The translations under genes were made by a program, and so were the position numbers. The notes beneath the pieces are model-generated. The model saw nothing but the letters and a program-made list of their open reading frames with translations. It was not told where the DNA came from and did no database searches. DNA of 64,000 nt from Eledone cirrhosa (Eukaryota; Mollusca; Cephalopoda; Octopoda; Eledonidae), in assembly GCA_964016885.1 (NCBI GenBank), contig OZ024747.1, positions 10,177,947 through 10,241,946 on the forward strand, given 5' to 3'. Below, piece by piece: positions 11,565 through 23,189 of the stretch. Position 1 is the first letter of the stretch, and each line of letters opens with the position of its first letter.

Positions 11565-11650
11565 ATGTTTAATATAGAAATGGCTTCTACAAGACTAGAA
11601 CTATTTCGTTCAAAGGAAATCATCAGGCAAGCCCTGTAGAAGTCATTTAT
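11565..11650 (-). ncRNA. Hairpin element with hammerhead-like core (tentative)
   Basis: On the minus strand CTTCTACAGGGC precedes CTGATGA (11626-11620), then a short hairpin, GAAA (11607-11604), TAGTTCTA, GTC and a complementary TTGTAGAAG. This order matches a type I hammerhead: stem I, CUGAUGA, stem II, GAAA, stem III, GUC, stem I. Against it, six or so unpaired bases separate stem I from the core and stems II and III are short. Penelope-like elements are known to carry hammerheads, but no PLE coding region is seen here. Confidence 0.35.
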
Positions 11651-11765
11651 ATATATATAAGTGGCTCCACACTATACCAAGAACAAATGTTTCACCTTAT
11701 GCAGATCCTGGGCTCGGTCTGAATGAAGTTGTATGGAAAAGGAAAAACAACCATACGAATATATA

Positions 11766-11912
11766 TCATCACCGTTTAACGTCCATCTTCCACGCTTGCA
11801 TTATATATATAATACATTAACTTTGCCTTTCATCCTTCCGGGGTCGATAGAATAAAGTACCAGTAATACACTGGGTAATTGCTGGCCTTGTGCCAAAAGT
11901 AGAAACAATTAT
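11766..11912. mobile_element. Retroelement tail scrap plus SINE family B tail
   Basis: 11766-11806 is a tail fragment of about 36 bases (reverse complement). 11815-11912 on the plus strand is a SINE body/tail (CTTTGCCTTTCATCCTTCCG to AGTAGAAACAATTATATA). Both are heavily truncated. Confidence 0.7.
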
Positions 11913-11956
11913 ATATATAATACATTGAGACGTGAAATTTCGATACAAGTTTGAGA

Positions 11957-12699
11957 ACATTTTCACTGGTTCCAGCCAGTTCCAAAGTTGGTATTGCAAT
12001 ATTTTCACTGGTTCCAGCCAGTTCCAAAGTTGGTATTGCAATATTTTCACTGGTTCCAGCCAGTTCCAAAGTTGGTATTGCAATATTTTCACTGGTTCCA
12101 ACCAGTTCCAAAGTTGGTATTGCAATATTTTCACTGGTTCCAGCCAGTTCCAAAGTTGGTATTGCAATATTTTCACTGGTTCCAGCCAATTCCAAAGTTG
12201 GTATTGCAATATTTTCACTGGTTCCAGCCAGTTCCAAAGTTGGTATTGCAATATTTTCACTGGTTCCAGCCAGTTCCAAAGTTGGTATTGCAATATTTTC
12301 ACTGGTTCCAGCCAATTCCAAAGTTGGTATTGCAATATTTTCACTGGTTCCAGCCAGTTCCAAAGTTGGTATTGCAATATTTTCACTGGTTCCAGCCAGT
12401 TCCAAAGTTGGTATTGCAATATTTTCACTGGTTCCAGCCAATTCCAAAGTTGGTATTGCAATATTTTCACTGGTTCCAGCCAGTTCCAAAGTTGGTATTG
12501 CAATATTTTCACTGGTTCCAGCCAGTTCCAAAGTTGGTATTGCAATATTTTCACTGGTTCCAGCCAATTCCAAAGTTGGTATTGCAATATTTTCACTGGT
12601 TCCAGCCAGTTCCAAAGTTGGTATTGCAATATTTTCACTGGTTCCAGCCAATTCCAAAGTTGGTATTGCAATATTTTCACTGGTTCCAGCCAGTTCCTA
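11957..12699. repeat. 42-bp minisatellite, 18 units, trimeric higher-order pattern
   Basis: The unit is TTTTCACTGGTTCCAGCC, AGTTCCAAAGTTGG, TATTGCAATA. Copies 6, 9, 12, 15 and 17 carry CCAATTCC instead of CCAGTTCC, so a three-unit (126-bp) period is visible in the middle. Long frames in several phases and on both strands arise because 42 is divisible by three. Confidence 0.94.
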
Positions 12700-13185
12700 A
12701 GTTGGGGGCCTTGCTATGGTATTGCAATATTTTTTTTTGTTTTACTTTTTTCTTTAGTTCTGAATTTTAAATTGAAAATTCAATTTTTTAATGCCTCCCA
12801 CACCCATCCTTTCCCTTTTGATTCAAATTTTGGCTGCTTGAAATTCAATTTCAGTCTCCTTTTTTTTTTTTTTTTCTTTTTCGGTTTGGTTCCATTTCTC
12901 CTCAATTCTCTCTCCCGCTTTTCCTTACCCCCCCCCCCCCATCTCAATTTGGTTTATAAAGGTTGATTTTTATCAATTTGAAATCTCAGATTGTTAACAT
13001 TGAGAAGGAAGAATCCCTCTTGAGCCTAAATGTTTAGCAGTGTTTCTCTGTTGTCTAAAATATAAAAATTTGGAAGTTAAGAGGAACCAAACAACTCGTT
13101 GATAAGAATTGATCATCTTTTAACATGTTCACCATACTACCATACTATTTAGATGGAAGCAAGTGATGGCATTCCTCTCTCAAAG
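12700..13185. other. Unassigned AT-rich DNA with T- and C-runs
   Basis: Holds a T-run near 12860 and a C-run near 12930. No gene seen. Confidence 0.5.
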
Positions 13186-13806
13186 TTAACCCTTTAGCAT
13201 TTAAACCAGCCAGAATTCTCTCACCTCTTTCTGTTCAAACCGGCTGATCATACTTATGTTATGGTATTGTTCTCAAAATAAATAATATCAAAATCTCATA
13301 GATTCAATATTATGTGAGATAATTATGTGAAATAAAATGTTTACCGTGAAAATACACTAGTAAATATAGAGTAATCATCATCATCATCACCGTTTTACGT
13401 CCGTTCTTCCACGCTAGCATGGGTTAGACGGGTTGTCCTGTTGTGGGCAGTGTCTGGTCGGCTGACCATGCCTTGCTCATACAGAAACTGATTTGGCTTG
13501 ATTTCTACAGCTGGATGCCCTTCCTAACACCAACCTCATTTACAGTGAGTGCTGGGTGCTTTTTCGTGGCGCCTACACGTCCACTTTACAGTGTGGGCTG
13601 GGTGCTTTTTTGCCGTGGCACCTCCACGACCACCTTGCGGTGGGGGGGGGGGGGGGGGGCATATTGTCTATATGCTTCAGCTTGTACCCATGGGAGGTCG
13701 GGTACTCTGTATTACTGCGTGACGCCAGTGGTCACGGTCGTGTGTCATCGCCTTTGAGAGGTGTAATTGGGTAAGGTCGGCTTTAATATAAATGGTAAAG
13801 GGTTAA
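13186..13806. mobile_element. TTAA MITE (CCCTTTAGCATT family) split by a retroelement tail
   Basis: The MITE starts TTAACCCTTTAGCATTTAAA and its interior runs to AATATAGAGTAA at 13374. The expected end (AAAGGGTTAA) appears only at 13797-13806. Between them (13375-13785) sits a retroelement tail in reverse complement, including ACGCTAGCATGGGTTAGACG, two 48-bp-type segments and the last codons of the reverse transcriptase. Confidence 0.85.
13375..13785 (-). mobile_element. LINE 3' end nested in a MITE
   Basis: About 410 bases closely match 9480-9880, with a G-run expanded near 13645. It is a 5'-truncated LINE insertion, younger than the MITE it splits. Confidence 0.85.
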
Positions 13807-13846
13807 TGTAACTGTCTATATGCAATACTTAACTGATCTGTACTAT

Positions 13847-14056
13847 TTAAAACCCCTTTGATCCCACCATTGCCAAAACAGCCCCTGGTTCCATAAATCA
13901 TTTTAAAGGGGTCCTTATTTAGATTTAAATATTTCTGTATAATTTTATATACCATATGCTAAGTTATCATAGTTAATAATTCTAGTTAAATACCTCAAAA
14001 TACTTCATTGATTAAAATAGTTTATTTCATTAGAAATACGTTAACGAAAGGATTAA
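13847..14056. mobile_element. Probable TTAA MITE, CATTACC family, reversed
   Basis: It runs from TTAAAACCCCTTTGATCCC to TTTCATTAGAAATACG and AACGAAAGGATTAA. The right end is the reverse complement of the 2-4 kb satellite unit. Confidence 0.55.
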
Positions 14057-14457
14057 GGTTTATATAAGAATTATTAACAGTTAGGTGACCTGCATGTAAG
14101 TGTCTCTCAAGAGAAAGATAGGTACAATGAACCCTTTTACAATGGTTTCTACAGCTGGATGCTCTTCCTAATGGCAACAAAGAATACCATACATGATGTT
14201 ATGGATGTATGACAACGGGAGTGGAGATAATGTATGACAAGTGTGGTGGGATTTAAGGTTGCGATGTTATGTTGTAATGTCCCAGCTTGCCCCAGGAAAC
14301 ATGAAATTATCTTAGTTGAAGGAACTAGTTAGGAGACAAGTTTGTCTACCTGCACAGCACACTCAGCCATCCCTGCTCCTTAAGATGTTGAAATATCTCA
14401 GAAAGCAACTGACTTTTTTAGGGCTCTTGGATCTGGTCCCAACATGGCATCACAACG
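14057..14457. other. Unassigned DNA with a small tail scrap
   Basis: 14148-14180 (TTTCTACAGCTGGATGC) resembles the retroelement tail. The rest is unassigned. Confidence 0.45.
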
Positions 14458-14715
14458 TTGACCCTTTTGTTACCTTAATTCTAATAAAAGACACCACCTA
14501 TGAATTTTTAGTCATTTTGTAAATAATTAGGAATTTGGTGAGATTTATTAACATAAGCTTTTTCATTGTTTATCTGGTGTTTGGAACATAACTTAATAAA
14601 GGTTCTTACATAGAATTATGATGGAAGTGTTTTAGATAAATATAAACACTTTAAAACAAACATCTTTGTGACATTGAACCAGGGGAGTATCAGGCAGTTT
14701 GGTAATAAAAGACTT
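14458..14715. mobile_element. Unamplified relative of the CATTACC MITE
   Basis: It carries the left-end motif ACCCTTTTGTTACC and TTCTAATAAAAGACACC once, then the interior TGGTGTTTGGAACATAAC and GAATTATGATGGAAG. This is the single-copy form of the element amplified at 2076-4406. Confidence 0.6.
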
Positions 14716-14727
14716 ACCAAAAATGTC

Positions 14728-15648
14728 TCTATCCTTCACCTCTATCTTTCACATCTCTATCCTTCACATCTATCTTTCACATCTCTATCCTTCACATCTA
14801 TCTTTCACCTCTCTATCCTTCACACCTCTATCCTTCACCTCTCTATCCTTCACCTCTCTATCCTTCACACCTCTATCCTTCACACCTCTATCCTTCACCT
14901 CTCTATCCTTCACACCTCTCTATCCTTCACACCTCTCTATCCTTCACACCTCTATCCTTCACCTCTATCCTTCACCTCTCTATCCTTCACACCTCTATCC
15001 TTCACCTCTCTATCCTTCACCTCTCTATCCTTCACATCTCTATCCTTCACCTCTATCCTTTACCTCTATCCTTCACCTCTCTATCCTTCACCTCTATCCT
15101 TCACCTCTCTATCCTTCACATCTATCCTTCACCTCTCTATCCTTCACATCTATCCTTCACCTCTCTATCCTTCACATCTATCTTTCACCTCTCTATCCTT
15201 CACCTCTCTATCCTTCACCTCTCTATCCTTCACCTCTCTATCCTTCACACCTCTATCCTTCACCTCTCTATCCTTCACCTCTCTATCCTTCACATCTCTA
15301 TCCTTCACCTCTATCCTTTACCTCTATCCTTCACCTCTATCCTTCACCTCTCTATCCTTCACCTCTATCCTTCACCTCTCTATCCTTCACATCTATCCTT
15401 CACCTCTCTATCCTTCACATCTATCCTTCACCTCTCTATCCTTCACATCTATCCTTCACCTCTCTATCCTTCACCTCTCTATCCTTCACCTCTCTATCCT
15501 TCACACCTCTATCCTTCACCTCTCTATCCTTCACCTCTCTATCCTTCACCTCTATCCTTCACACCTCTATCCTTCACCTTCTATCCTTCACCTCTATCCT
15601 TCACCTCTCTATCCTTCACACCTCTATCCTTCACCTTCTATCCTTACT
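14728..15648. repeat. 13-bp pyrimidine-rich array (CTCTATCCTTCAC and variants)
   Basis: About 70 units of 11-15 bases, nearly pure pyrimidine with regular A residues on the plus strand. Variants are CACATCTATCCTT, CACACCTCTATCC and TTTACC. Frames here read Ser/Phe/Leu or Tyr/Pro/Ser repeats and are artefacts. Confidence 0.94.
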
Positions 15649-16199
15649 CATGTGAAACAGAGTTTTATGTTCAAATTATAATTCCACATCCCTTTCCTCT
15701 TGTTCATCAATTTAAAATGCATCAAGCGATGGGGGAGGAGTCTACCAAAGAATAAACTTGAGAATGGGAAGCGGGTTTCAAATTCTCCATATTTATACAA
15801 ATTAGACAATATAGACAACTTTTCCAAACCCAAACTAAAATTATTGGGAAAATTCCTCTGTTCTTTACCTAAATTATATTTTTAATCCAAATGAAAGGAT
15901 CATCATCATCTTCATCGTTTTTACATCCGTTTTTAATCATTTTATATTTCATCATTTTTCTTAAATAAACTCATAAAAATTGATAAGTTTTTTATATTTT
16001 GTGATTTTAAAAAAAATTTTGTTTTTCGTAGTTTTTCTTTAAAATAATTTCATTATGAATTAACTAAGATTTCATTGGAAATGATGAATTTATTAATAAA
16101 CAACAATTTGAGAAACGGTCAGTACAGCTACATATGGCTAACACTGTTGACTGGCAATAGAGACATTTGAGTTCTGTCAGTAAACCCATTGCTTTTCTC
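15649..16199. other. Unassigned AT-rich DNA
   Basis: Contains a tail scrap at about 15899-15935 (ATCATCATCTTCATCG). No gene is seen. Confidence 0.45.
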
Positions 16200-16322
16200 C
16201 ATCTTAAATCGGTACTTATAATAGTTTCTGAGTTAGGCACAAGGTCAGCAACTTTTATCGAGCCCCGTAAGGATGAAAGGCAAAGCATGGTGTCCGATAC
16301 TCTACCAATTACTGCCACTCGC
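16200..16322 (-). mobile_element. SINE family B with internal deletion
   Basis: The plus strand shows the SINE body (GGCACAAGGTCAGCAAC, CCCCGTAAGGATGAAAGGC) joined directly to the head (CATGGTGTCCGATACTC), so the TACGGCCC and B-box part between is missing. Confidence 0.7.
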
Positions 16323-16851
16323 CTAAAGTGTTTAGTGTTAGGAAGAGCTTTCAACCATAGATACAATAGTAAAAATATAATGTACGACCAAGTCATGGTT
16401 CCCCAAGCTGTCTAGTCTCCAACCACTAGTGGCATATTCCTGGGGGTACATGAGGGTACAACTGCACTTCCGTCAAAAATTGTCAGCAAATTTAGTCATT
16501 TTTGTTGGAAAATTATGAACGGCTGCTCCTCCAAAAATGCTAGGTGCAATACACTTATGATGACAGCCCAGCCATGCCAACCATGCCAGCATAGAAAAAC
16601 AAACATAAAATGTCTATGATGATGATTGTTATATAGACTTTCTGAAATATATATTAAATTGAGTTTTGTAATATGCGACTGTTGCATCAATGTAGTAGTA
16701 AATTTTCGCAAAAACCATGCTTATATGTGAAATCTATAAAACTGACCTATTTAAAGATTAGGCTGTTAAAAATAGTACTTGTTGATGGTTTTCTAGTAGA
16801 TTTAAAATACAGCAAGATAAGCTAGAACAATTTAGTGAAAACCCAAGTAAT
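16323..16851. other. Unassigned DNA with a retroelement tail scrap
   Basis: 16555-16630 reads AACCATGCCAGCATAG then GTCTATGATGATGAT, a diverged tail. The rest is unassigned AT-rich sequence. Confidence 0.5.
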
Positions 16852-17184
16852 TTAACCCTTTTATATACAAGAATTCTGTCAGTTTGTTTGTTTTAAACAG
16901 CAAATAATGATATTTGTTAGGCTTCTTGTCAAAATGGCTCAATAAGAAGCCATGTAACTCTTTTAATACTAACTACTCTGAATTTATGATACAAAACTAC
17001 TCATTTTAACCTTTCATCATCATTTTATGAGAAATGTTTCTTAAGTAATGTTCTAAATATCTGCATGCTAATAAAAAAAACTTAGTTATTTTATTAAATT
17101 CCTCCAAATTTTTGGTTATTTTCAAAATCAATTGAAACACATAGGCAGTATATTTCATTAGAAATATGGTAATGGAAGAGTTAA
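16852..17184. mobile_element. TTAA-bounded sequence, possible nested MITEs
   Basis: It is bounded by TTAACCCTTTTATATAC and TATGGTAATGGAAGAGTTAA. A second start, TTAACCTTTCATCATC, at about 17007 suggests one element inside another. Confidence 0.45.
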
Positions 17185-17376
17185 TTTATGTTTTGGAAAC
17201 TGGTCAAATTTGGCTGCTATAAACATGTTTAAAACTGTACGTTGTTGGCTTCAGTATTATTTTAGTTTTGGTAATAACACAGAAATTTATATTTTACTCA
17301 ATTTCATTGGCATTATATTATAATTACTAAAATATAAAATCTTGCATAAGACACACTACTCTAGTTTATATAAATA

Positions 17377-17773
<397 letters not shown>

Positions 17774-18239
17774 TACATCAACATATCTAACACCATTGGT
17801 ATTATGAATATTAAAGGATTAAGTCTTAAACAAGACACACCATTCAATATGAATATATCAACATAGATATATATCAGCTTTTATACTACAATTGTTAGAG
17901 TATTAAACATCAGACATACCTCATTCAATATCTGTATCAAGATTAGTAAAAGATTAAAGATTAGCCAAGACTTTACTGTATATAAATACTACAAGCATTT
18001 TAATGCCAATTTTCCTGCTAAAGCAAGAGTTAGCCTTGTGGGCCCCATGATTGTTTCATACACATCATGGGGTTCTTATTGTGGTACCTTCCTACAACAT
18101 GCAGGTATATGGTGTACCTATTCTAAACCAGATACACACCCCATGACTCTATATGAATACATTAATTTAGTCTGAGTAATATTCTGGATGCTACTGGATA
18201 AAATCTTAAACAAGACAAGCTTGAATGTTGAGGGATTTC
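17774..18239. other. Unassigned AT-rich DNA
   Basis: No gene or recognised repeat. Confidence 0.45.
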
Positions 18240-18500
18240 TCTAAGATAAAAGACGGTGATAGGAAGGGTATCCGATCATAGAAAGCCTCCCAAACAAAGG
18301 GTTGGGAGGATGCTTCAGTTGTGTCAAAGTCATGACAACCCCTCCTGTGCACTCGATAGAATGTGAGACCATATATAAACGAGACACAGATTCCTGGCCT
18401 GTCTGGGAGATCAGTAGCCCTGCTTCAGTTCTGACTTGGTCTATGTAGACCTATCCAACCCTTGCTAGCAGGGAAAACGGATGTTAAGATGATGATGAAT
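18240..18500 (+). mobile_element. Diverged retroelement tail
   Basis: GGTGATAGGAAGGGTATCC, ACGAGACACAG, CAACCCTTGCTAGCAGGG and GATGTTAAGATGATGATG mark an old sense-strand tail. Confidence 0.65.
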
Positions 18501-18533
18501 ACACACTATAGTACATTATTATACTCTATATGA

Positions 18534-18725
18534 GGGCGGTGGATTGGCAGTATTGGTAGAGGGTCGGATGCCATGCTTTGCAGCAAAGAGTTACGGTCCT
18601 TTATGGTTTGAGTTCAAATCCCGCCGCAGTTAACTTTGCCTTTCATCCTTACGGGGTCGATAAAATAAAGTACCAGTAATACACTGGGATAATTGCTGGC
18701 CTTGTGTCAAAAGTAGAAACAATTA
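18534..18725 (+). mobile_element. tRNA-derived SINE, family B, near full length
   Basis: The head is GGCGGTGGATTGGCAGTA, then AGAGTTACGGTCC, GAGTTCAAATCCCGCC (B-box-like), CTTTGCCTTTCATCC, GGGGTCGATAAAATAAAGTA, CTGGCCTTGTG and AAAAGTAGAAACAATTATTA. It is one of the best copies in the window. tRNA-derived SINEs are documented from octopus, but I cannot assign the named family. Confidence 0.82.
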
Positions 18726-19375
18726 TTATACTCTATATGAATAACATCAACATACTTTCAATAAAGTACAAGAGCAGGGAATGGGTCTGGTAGACCTTGC
18801 AGTACTTCTTTCAGGCTCTTTTACATTCTGAGTTGAAATTCTGTTGTGGTCCACTGAGGCTATAGACATAATCCATTGCCTAACTTAAAGCCACCACCTG
18901 ATTTTGGGGTACCTTTAACAGAGTCCACGCTGTTGCAAACATTTGGAACACTTCTCCAGTTTAAGGATCCCTTCTTTCTTCTCTCCATTTTCATTTAGGT
19001 GCCCTGAAAACGATTGTAGCCACTGCCCACCCCTCTATGACTAAACAGTAAAATATACATGTATATATATGTATAACACAACATTGACCAGGAAAAAATT
19101 AGAGCAATTGTGTGTATATTTTAGATTTCCAGAGCCTGTTATTGAACAGGATGTTAAAGAAGAAAGAAAGATCCATGTTTAGAATGTTAACTTAGCAGTT
19201 TATCATATTTATAACATTAGATAGCATTCTATAATCTGTGTTAGATAGTAAACTGTTTTTAAAGCAAGTCTGTGACTAAGTTTGATTCTTCGTTGAAATT
19301 GTTTCACTTTGTTGATGCTCTCTGAAAAGGTATAAATACTGTGACTTCTTATAGTATCTCCACAGATGGGCGCAC
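18726..19375. other. Unassigned DNA with SINE remnants
   Basis: 18770-18910 resembles a degenerate SINE family B. The rest shows no gene. Confidence 0.4.
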
Positions 19376-19540
19376 AGCTCTTTATATTAACTTTATCCCC
19401 TCAGCACTTCGTAAAAGTCTGCACATGAGTGCACCACTCTTTATATTAACTTTATCCCCTCAGCACTTCGTAAAAGTCTGCACATGAGTGCACCACTCTT
19501 TATATTAACTTTATCCCCTTAGCACTTCTTAAAAGTCCAA
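19376..19540. repeat. 60-bp tandem repeat, about 3 copies
   Basis: The unit includes GCACCACTCTTTATATTAAC, TTTATCCCCTCAGCACTTC and GTAAAAGTCTGCACATGAG. Confidence 0.9.
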
Positions 19541-20837
19541 GAGATCAGCTATGTATACACTATAACTTCTATTTTACCAGCCTTTCAACTAACTCAATGG
19601 AGCTGATCAGAGTTCACATGTTGATGCTTCAAGTAAATGAGTGTTGGTTCAATTTCCTGTTGTCTCACTCTGTCCTTCCTTGTCCTTACATCAACAAAGG
19701 CTGTTGTTAGTTTGGAGAGAAACATTGACTCTCTACCAAGCTGAAGTTTGTCTTTCAAACAATTTTTTTTTTAAATTCACTGTGGCTTAGTTAGAAAAGG
19801 GGTCAAGGCAGTTCCCATTATCATTTTGCAAGTCATCCAAGACTGGTAGACGAAAGGGAGGAAGATTTTGATTTCTTCAGACTGGTAAATTGATCCAAAT
19901 TCTTGCAACAAAATAAGCTGCCCAAGGGTCTGATGGTAGGGTTAAACCGAGTGACAAATTAAATCAACTGCTCAAGTTAGATTAAAAATGTGATAAGCCC
20001 TTCAAGGTGACCCTAAAATCTATGGAGGGTTATGATACATTTTCAAAGTATTATATATAGAAATTTTAATCATAATCTCAATAAAAGTTACCTAGACTGT
20101 CCATAGTCAGTTCTGGCTTTTCCAATTCTTACTTTTCTGTCACCAGGAAACCTTTAAAAACAAAACTACAGCAAAAAAACACAAAACAATTTGTGAGACT
20201 TTTTAAAAAATATTCTTCACAAAACTATTTTTTATTGAGAATCTTTTTTTCTTAATCTTTTTCCATTTCCTTTTATGCAGTCTGTGACCTTTTCACTGCT
20301 TCTTTCTAAGATTTTGACATTTTCTATGCTTTGTATATTTTTAGTTAAAAATTATTTCAAGTGAGATGTCTATAAGTGAGAAAGGTTAAAGCTATTAACT
20401 CTTTTAAGTGCTTCTAACCTCTGCTTCAAAGCCCTTACTCATTCTTGAGTATAAGACCTTTCTTAGTCATTATTGAGGATAAGTTCTTTCATAGCACATG
20501 ATGCTGCTGCAGTGTTGTGGTTTCTGTGAGGGTATTGTATGTCTGTAAAGTGTTATAAGTGTTGCTCTGTTTGTGGGTGCCATTCTTTACCTTAACACTC
20601 ACCACACTGAAAAATACTCCAGCCAGCCATGAAAATTGCTGACCCTTATACAAAGCACAAGGTTTACCTTACCACTAGAGTGGAGTATTGTTCTCAAACC
20701 TGTACTTCCAACATATACATATATCCAGGTCTTTATATCCACTGGATAGACAAGACTCCACTCTGATACCTTACAAACTACAAACACTTGCTCACTACCA
20801 AGCTGTAGTATCCTCCACACTTCTCTCTCTCTTTCTT

Positions 20838-20877
<40 letters not shown>

Positions 20878-20937
20878 CTATGTGTCTCCCCTTCTTCTAC
20901 AACTATAAAGCCCATACATTCAGTATCACACTTTTTA
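19541..20937. other. Unassigned DNA with CT/TA microsatellite at 20820-20875
   Basis: No conserved gene or RNA recognised. AT-rich throughout. Confidence 0.45.
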
Positions 20938-21070
20938 CACAAGCATCATACAATCTGTGTTTTATTATTCTGAGAGAGAATCCCTTTACTAGAATTTTTT
21001 CTACTTCATTCTTACTCTGGCATCAATTATTTTAGAACACCAACCTTCACTACTAATTACCGATATACTC
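20938..21070 (-). pseudogene. Degenerate LINE reverse-transcriptase fragment
   Basis: At DNA level it follows 10210-10350: AAGCATCATACAATCTGTG, TTATTCTGAGAGAGAATCCC, TTCATTCTTACTCTGGCATC, TTTAGAACACCAACC. It corresponds to the KGRLYDACI and GWKKFRELL region and is disrupted. Confidence 0.7.
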
Positions 21071-21319
21071 GTTAGGTGTGTGTGACATATCTACACTACA
21101 GGTTTGTGTGTTTATAAGCCGAGAAATATGGGATAAAAACTCAATGGTAAAATAGGAGGGTGCTTATATTTGAGGTCAATAGTTTGCTGATATTCACCAA
21201 CTTCAAATTCTACATAAATAGTTGCTAAAATATCTAGAGTAATTATTTTACAATGAAACATTGTTTTTCTACATTTACTACATTGTCATTGGTGTTATTT
21301 ACACATTCCCTTGAAAGTA

Positions 21320-21635
21320 TTTCAAACAAATTTTTATAATTTGAAATTTTTTAATAGATAATTATCCCCTACACATCAACGTTTTTCTCTGACTTATTTC
21401 TTTTTCTTTCAATCTATCATAAGATTGAAATCTTACTTCTGACTTGTATTTTATTGCACTCTCTCTCACTTGCTGTCCCTTCCCTCACTTGCTGTCTCTC
21501 CCTCCCTTTTCTACGCTATGTATCCCTATACAAACTTCCCTTATTTGATCTCTTGCTTTCAACTCCCAGCATGTGGGTGGCCGGAAGTAAACAAACATTT
21601 GAGAAACTTGTTGAAATTATAAAAGGAATGAAATG
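21320..21635. repeat. Dispersed repeat, copy 1 (copy 2 at 43870-44135)
   Basis: Shared segments include TAATTTGAAATTTTTTAATA, TTTTTCTCTGACTTA, ACTTGCTGTCTCTCCC and GGCCGGAAGTAAA/GGCCAGAAGTAAA. Family unknown. Confidence 0.65.
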
Positions 21636-21682
21636 GTGAAATATCATCACGTAATGGAGTTTGAAACAAAACCTATACTATA

Positions 21683-22175
21683 AACACACACACACACACA
21701 CACATGTAGTGTAGATATGTCACACACACATCTGCAGTGTAGATATGTCACACACACATGTAGTGTAGATATGTCACACACACGCACATCTGCGGTGTAG
21801 ATATGTCACGCACACATGTAGTGTAGATATTATGTCACACACACACACATCTGTAGTGTAGATATGCCGCGCGCGCACACACGCACACACACACACACAC
21901 ATGTAGTGTAGATACATCACCCTCCCTCCTCTAGTGTGTAGATATCCCCACCCCCTCTAGTGTAGATATCCCCCCTCCTCTAGTGTGTAGATATATCCCC
22001 ACCCCTTCTAGTGTAGATATACCCCCCCCCCTCTAGTGTAGATATACCCCCCCCCCCCCCTCAAGTGTAGATATACCTCCCCTAATGTAGATATACCCCA
22101 CCCTCCCCTAGTGTAGATATATCACCCCTCCGTTAGTGTAGATATATCACCCCCTCCTTTAGTGTAGATATATCT
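21683..22175. repeat. Degenerate minisatellite of TAGTGTAGATAT units
   Basis: The left half has AGTGTAGATATGTCACACAC units. The right half has AGTGTAGATATACCCCCCC variants. Spacing is about 20-30 bases. Confidence 0.88.
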
Positions 22176-22469
22176 ATAGTAATATGTTATTTCCAACTTA
22201 CTCTTGCTTGAATTGTTACAAGATAAAAAAGTTATTCAAATTTTGTAACCTTTTTTTAGATTTGGTCCAAGTAACCGGAAAATCCTTCAAGATAGGTCAA
22301 GATTTTCTCTCTTTTTCTCTCTTTCTTTCTCTCTCTTTCTCTCTCTTTCTCTCTCTTTCTCTTTCTTTTCTTAAAAGTAAAACACACTAGTGTACTTAAG
22401 TTTAGGTTATAGTGAAGTCACTCTGAAAAATTCAGTCCTATTCCCAGCTTCACATTGCTCTAAATAAGT
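22176..22469. other. Unassigned DNA with (CTTT)n
   Basis: A CT/CTTT-rich tract lies at 22306-22370. No gene seen. Confidence 0.5.
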
Positions 22470-22780
22470 TATCATTATTATCATCATCATCATCATCATT
22501 AACATTAACATCATCATTGCTGTCATTATCATCATTAACATCATCATCATCATTATCTAACATCTTTTTATCCTGCTAGCAAGGGTTGGATGGCAAGTTT
22601 TCTAAAACTGGATACCCATCCTATCATCAACCACTCTACAGAGTGTACTGGGTGTATTTTATTGACACCAATACTAGAGAGGTTGTAGTGGCCTTGACAC
22701 ATTGTAGAGTCTTCTCAAACCCATGTATGTTGTTTAATTCACTTCTCTGTGCAGTGGTAACATTAGGGTACTGATACCTT
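22470..22780 (-). mobile_element. Diverged retroelement tail with ATC-rich end
   Basis: An ATCATC-rich start leads to CCTGCTAGCAAGGGTTGG, GGATACCCATCC and TACAGAGTGTACTGGGTG, TTTTATTGACACC, the same order as other tails in reverse complement. Confidence 0.7.
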
Positions 22781-23189
22781 TTTTGTTAGCTTACTGTACC
22801 AAGTTCTTTGTGAGAGGGACTAGATTCTTATCCATGGTAAATGGAAAACCTTATAGAAAACTGTAATTCAGTAAAATGAAACCAGAAAGTATATCTGTGC
22901 CATCAAAGCAGATTTCTTCCAATATGTTAGATCCAGTTTCAATTTTCCATTATTTAAACAAAGCTTCCATATGGATTTGACAAACCTCTGACTGGATTTG
23001 ACAAACCTCTGCAGAGTGTACTGGTTGTCATCACACCCTCTGATATCCTCAGTCTCTGAACTGCTGGTTACCATTTTGCTGTACAAAATTGGGAAGAGTG
23101 TCCCCCTCCTCCATCTCAAAGTGGAGTTGCTGATGCAGCCAGTGTTGTTGGCTGTTCTCTTCAGCACTGCCGTCACCATTTTGTGTCTG
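22781..23189. other. Unassigned sequence left of the 46-bp array
   Basis: Contains a short direct repeat TGGATTTGACAAACCTCTG at 22973-23012. No gene seen. Confidence 0.45.
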
